Below are positions 63,619 through 64,000 of a DNA stretch of 64,000 nt, one piece after another. The stretch comes from Brevundimonas sp. Lineage in GTDB: Bacteria > Pseudomonadota > Alphaproteobacteria > Caulobacterales > Caulobacteraceae. The notes beneath the pieces were generated by a model. That model was not told the origin of the DNA and did no database searches. It saw only the letters and a program-made list of their open reading frames with translations. Made by a program: the position numbers and the translations under genes. The stretch spans positions 1 through 64,000 of the forward strand of contig SCVB01000025.1 in assembly GCA_004296955.1 (NCBI GenBank). The letters run 5' to 3'. Position 1 is the first letter of the stretch. Each line of letters opens with the position of its first letter.

Positions 63619-64000
63619 TCAGGCCGCCCGGCGCTTCCCGCCCATCAGCATCGACAGGATCTGACCCAGTACGACCGGCAGGTCGGCGCGGGCGACGACG
63701 CGGTCGACCATGCCCTTCTCCTGCAGATATTCGGCGCGCTGGAAGCCGGGCGGCAGTTTCTCGCGGATGGTCGCCTCGATCACCCGCGGGCCGGCGAAGC
63801 CGATCAGGGCCCCCGGCTCGGCCAGGTGCACGTCGCCCAGCATGGCGTAGCTGGCCGTGACCCCGCCGGTGGTCGGATCGGTCAGGACCACGACGAAGGG
63901 CAGCTGGACCGCCTTCAGCTCCTGGATGGCCAGGGTGGTGCGGGCCATCTGCATCAGGCTGAGCGCGCCTTCCTGCATCCGCGCCCCGCCGGCGGCGGTG
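63619..64000 (-). CDS. accD: Acetyl-CoA carboxylase carboxyltransferase beta subunit, 3' part
   Basis: The C-terminal part of AccD, cut by the window edge; about 126 codons are present. The biotin-binding/CoA-site sequence [18 protein letters not shown], the [17 protein letters not shown] turn and [12 protein letters not shown] are unmistakable. It transfers the carboxyl group from biotin to acetyl-CoA for fatty acid synthesis. The N-terminal zinc domain is outside the window. Confidence 0.96.
   Translation of the reverse strand, partial: TAAGGARMQEGALSLMQMARTTLAIQELKAVQLPFVVVLTDPTTGGVTASYAMLGDVHLAEPGALIGFAGPRVIEATIREKLPPGFQRAEYLQEKGMVDRVVARADLPVVLGQILSMLMGGKRRAA

Overview
GC-rich (roughly 70%), densely packed alphaproteobacterial chromosome. 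The best fit is Caulobacteraceae, most likely Brevundimonas or a close relative. Supporting evidence from gene content: a ShkA-type hybrid kinase with a pseudo-receiver, a divergent sigF-nrsF / bufferin operon pair, AmgK/MurU cell-wall recycling, several secreted S9 peptidases, and the accD-folC-trxA-addAB-tsaE neighbourhood. I see no rRNA, tRNA, CRISPR array, insertion sequence or prophage, so this is mostly core chromosome with small accessory patches.

Layout. 0-4.5 kb: a small membrane protein, a nucleotide-sugar module (Gfo/Idh dehydrogenase plus DegT aminotransferase), GmhB-like phosphatase, an alpha/beta hydrolase. 4.5-9 kb: NAD synthetase, ftsY-yciB, a MarR regulator with a histone-H1-like tail. 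9-15 kb: two tandem prolyl-oligopeptidase genes and a potassium channel with a zinc ribbon, separated by dispersed repeats. 15-26 kb: dapF, malic enzyme, an AmpG-like permease, shkA, comM/yifB, gshB and an overlapping SirB1-like/yraN/rsmI set. 26-31 kb: DUF998 gene, then the four-gene bufferin operon (precursor, MNIO maturase, BufC, DoxX) divergent from an ECF sigma factor (SigF type) and its membrane anti-sigma factor (NrsF). Both transcription units carry the same GTAAC(C/T)-N16-CGAA promoter, so this is a self-contained metal/oxidant stress circuit. 31-38 kb: hemW, rdgB, a 38-aa hydrophobic protein, a DUF2975/XRE/Smr operon, a PfkB kinase, an orphan ATP-grasp enzyme, nth. 38-43 kb: an emrA-emrB-tetR efflux operon with a clear operator, creatininase-like enzyme, phasin. 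43-51 kb: AMP nucleosidase, exported proteins, AsmA-like protein, a third S9 peptidase. 51-61 kb: acyltransferase-tsaE-amgK-murU-addB-addA in tightly overlapping order. 61-64 kb: thioredoxin, a tandem pair of small Cys-containing exported proteins, folC and the 3' end of accD.

Three short genes (38, 49 and 52 aa) are easily missed and are listed. Two dispersed repeat families are defined: a hairpin-bounded element of 170-182 bp that sits between convergent genes (two copies, opposite orientation), and a long inverted repeat built from GGTGATTGGT-like units (two copies). Four convergent gene pairs end in shared or abutting palindromic stop codons (CTAG or TGATCA). Most promising for follow-up are the bufferin/SigF circuit with its paired promoters, the shkA orthologue, the efflux operator, the DUF2975/XRE locus with its palindrome and micro-protein, and the tandem duplicated small exported proteins.
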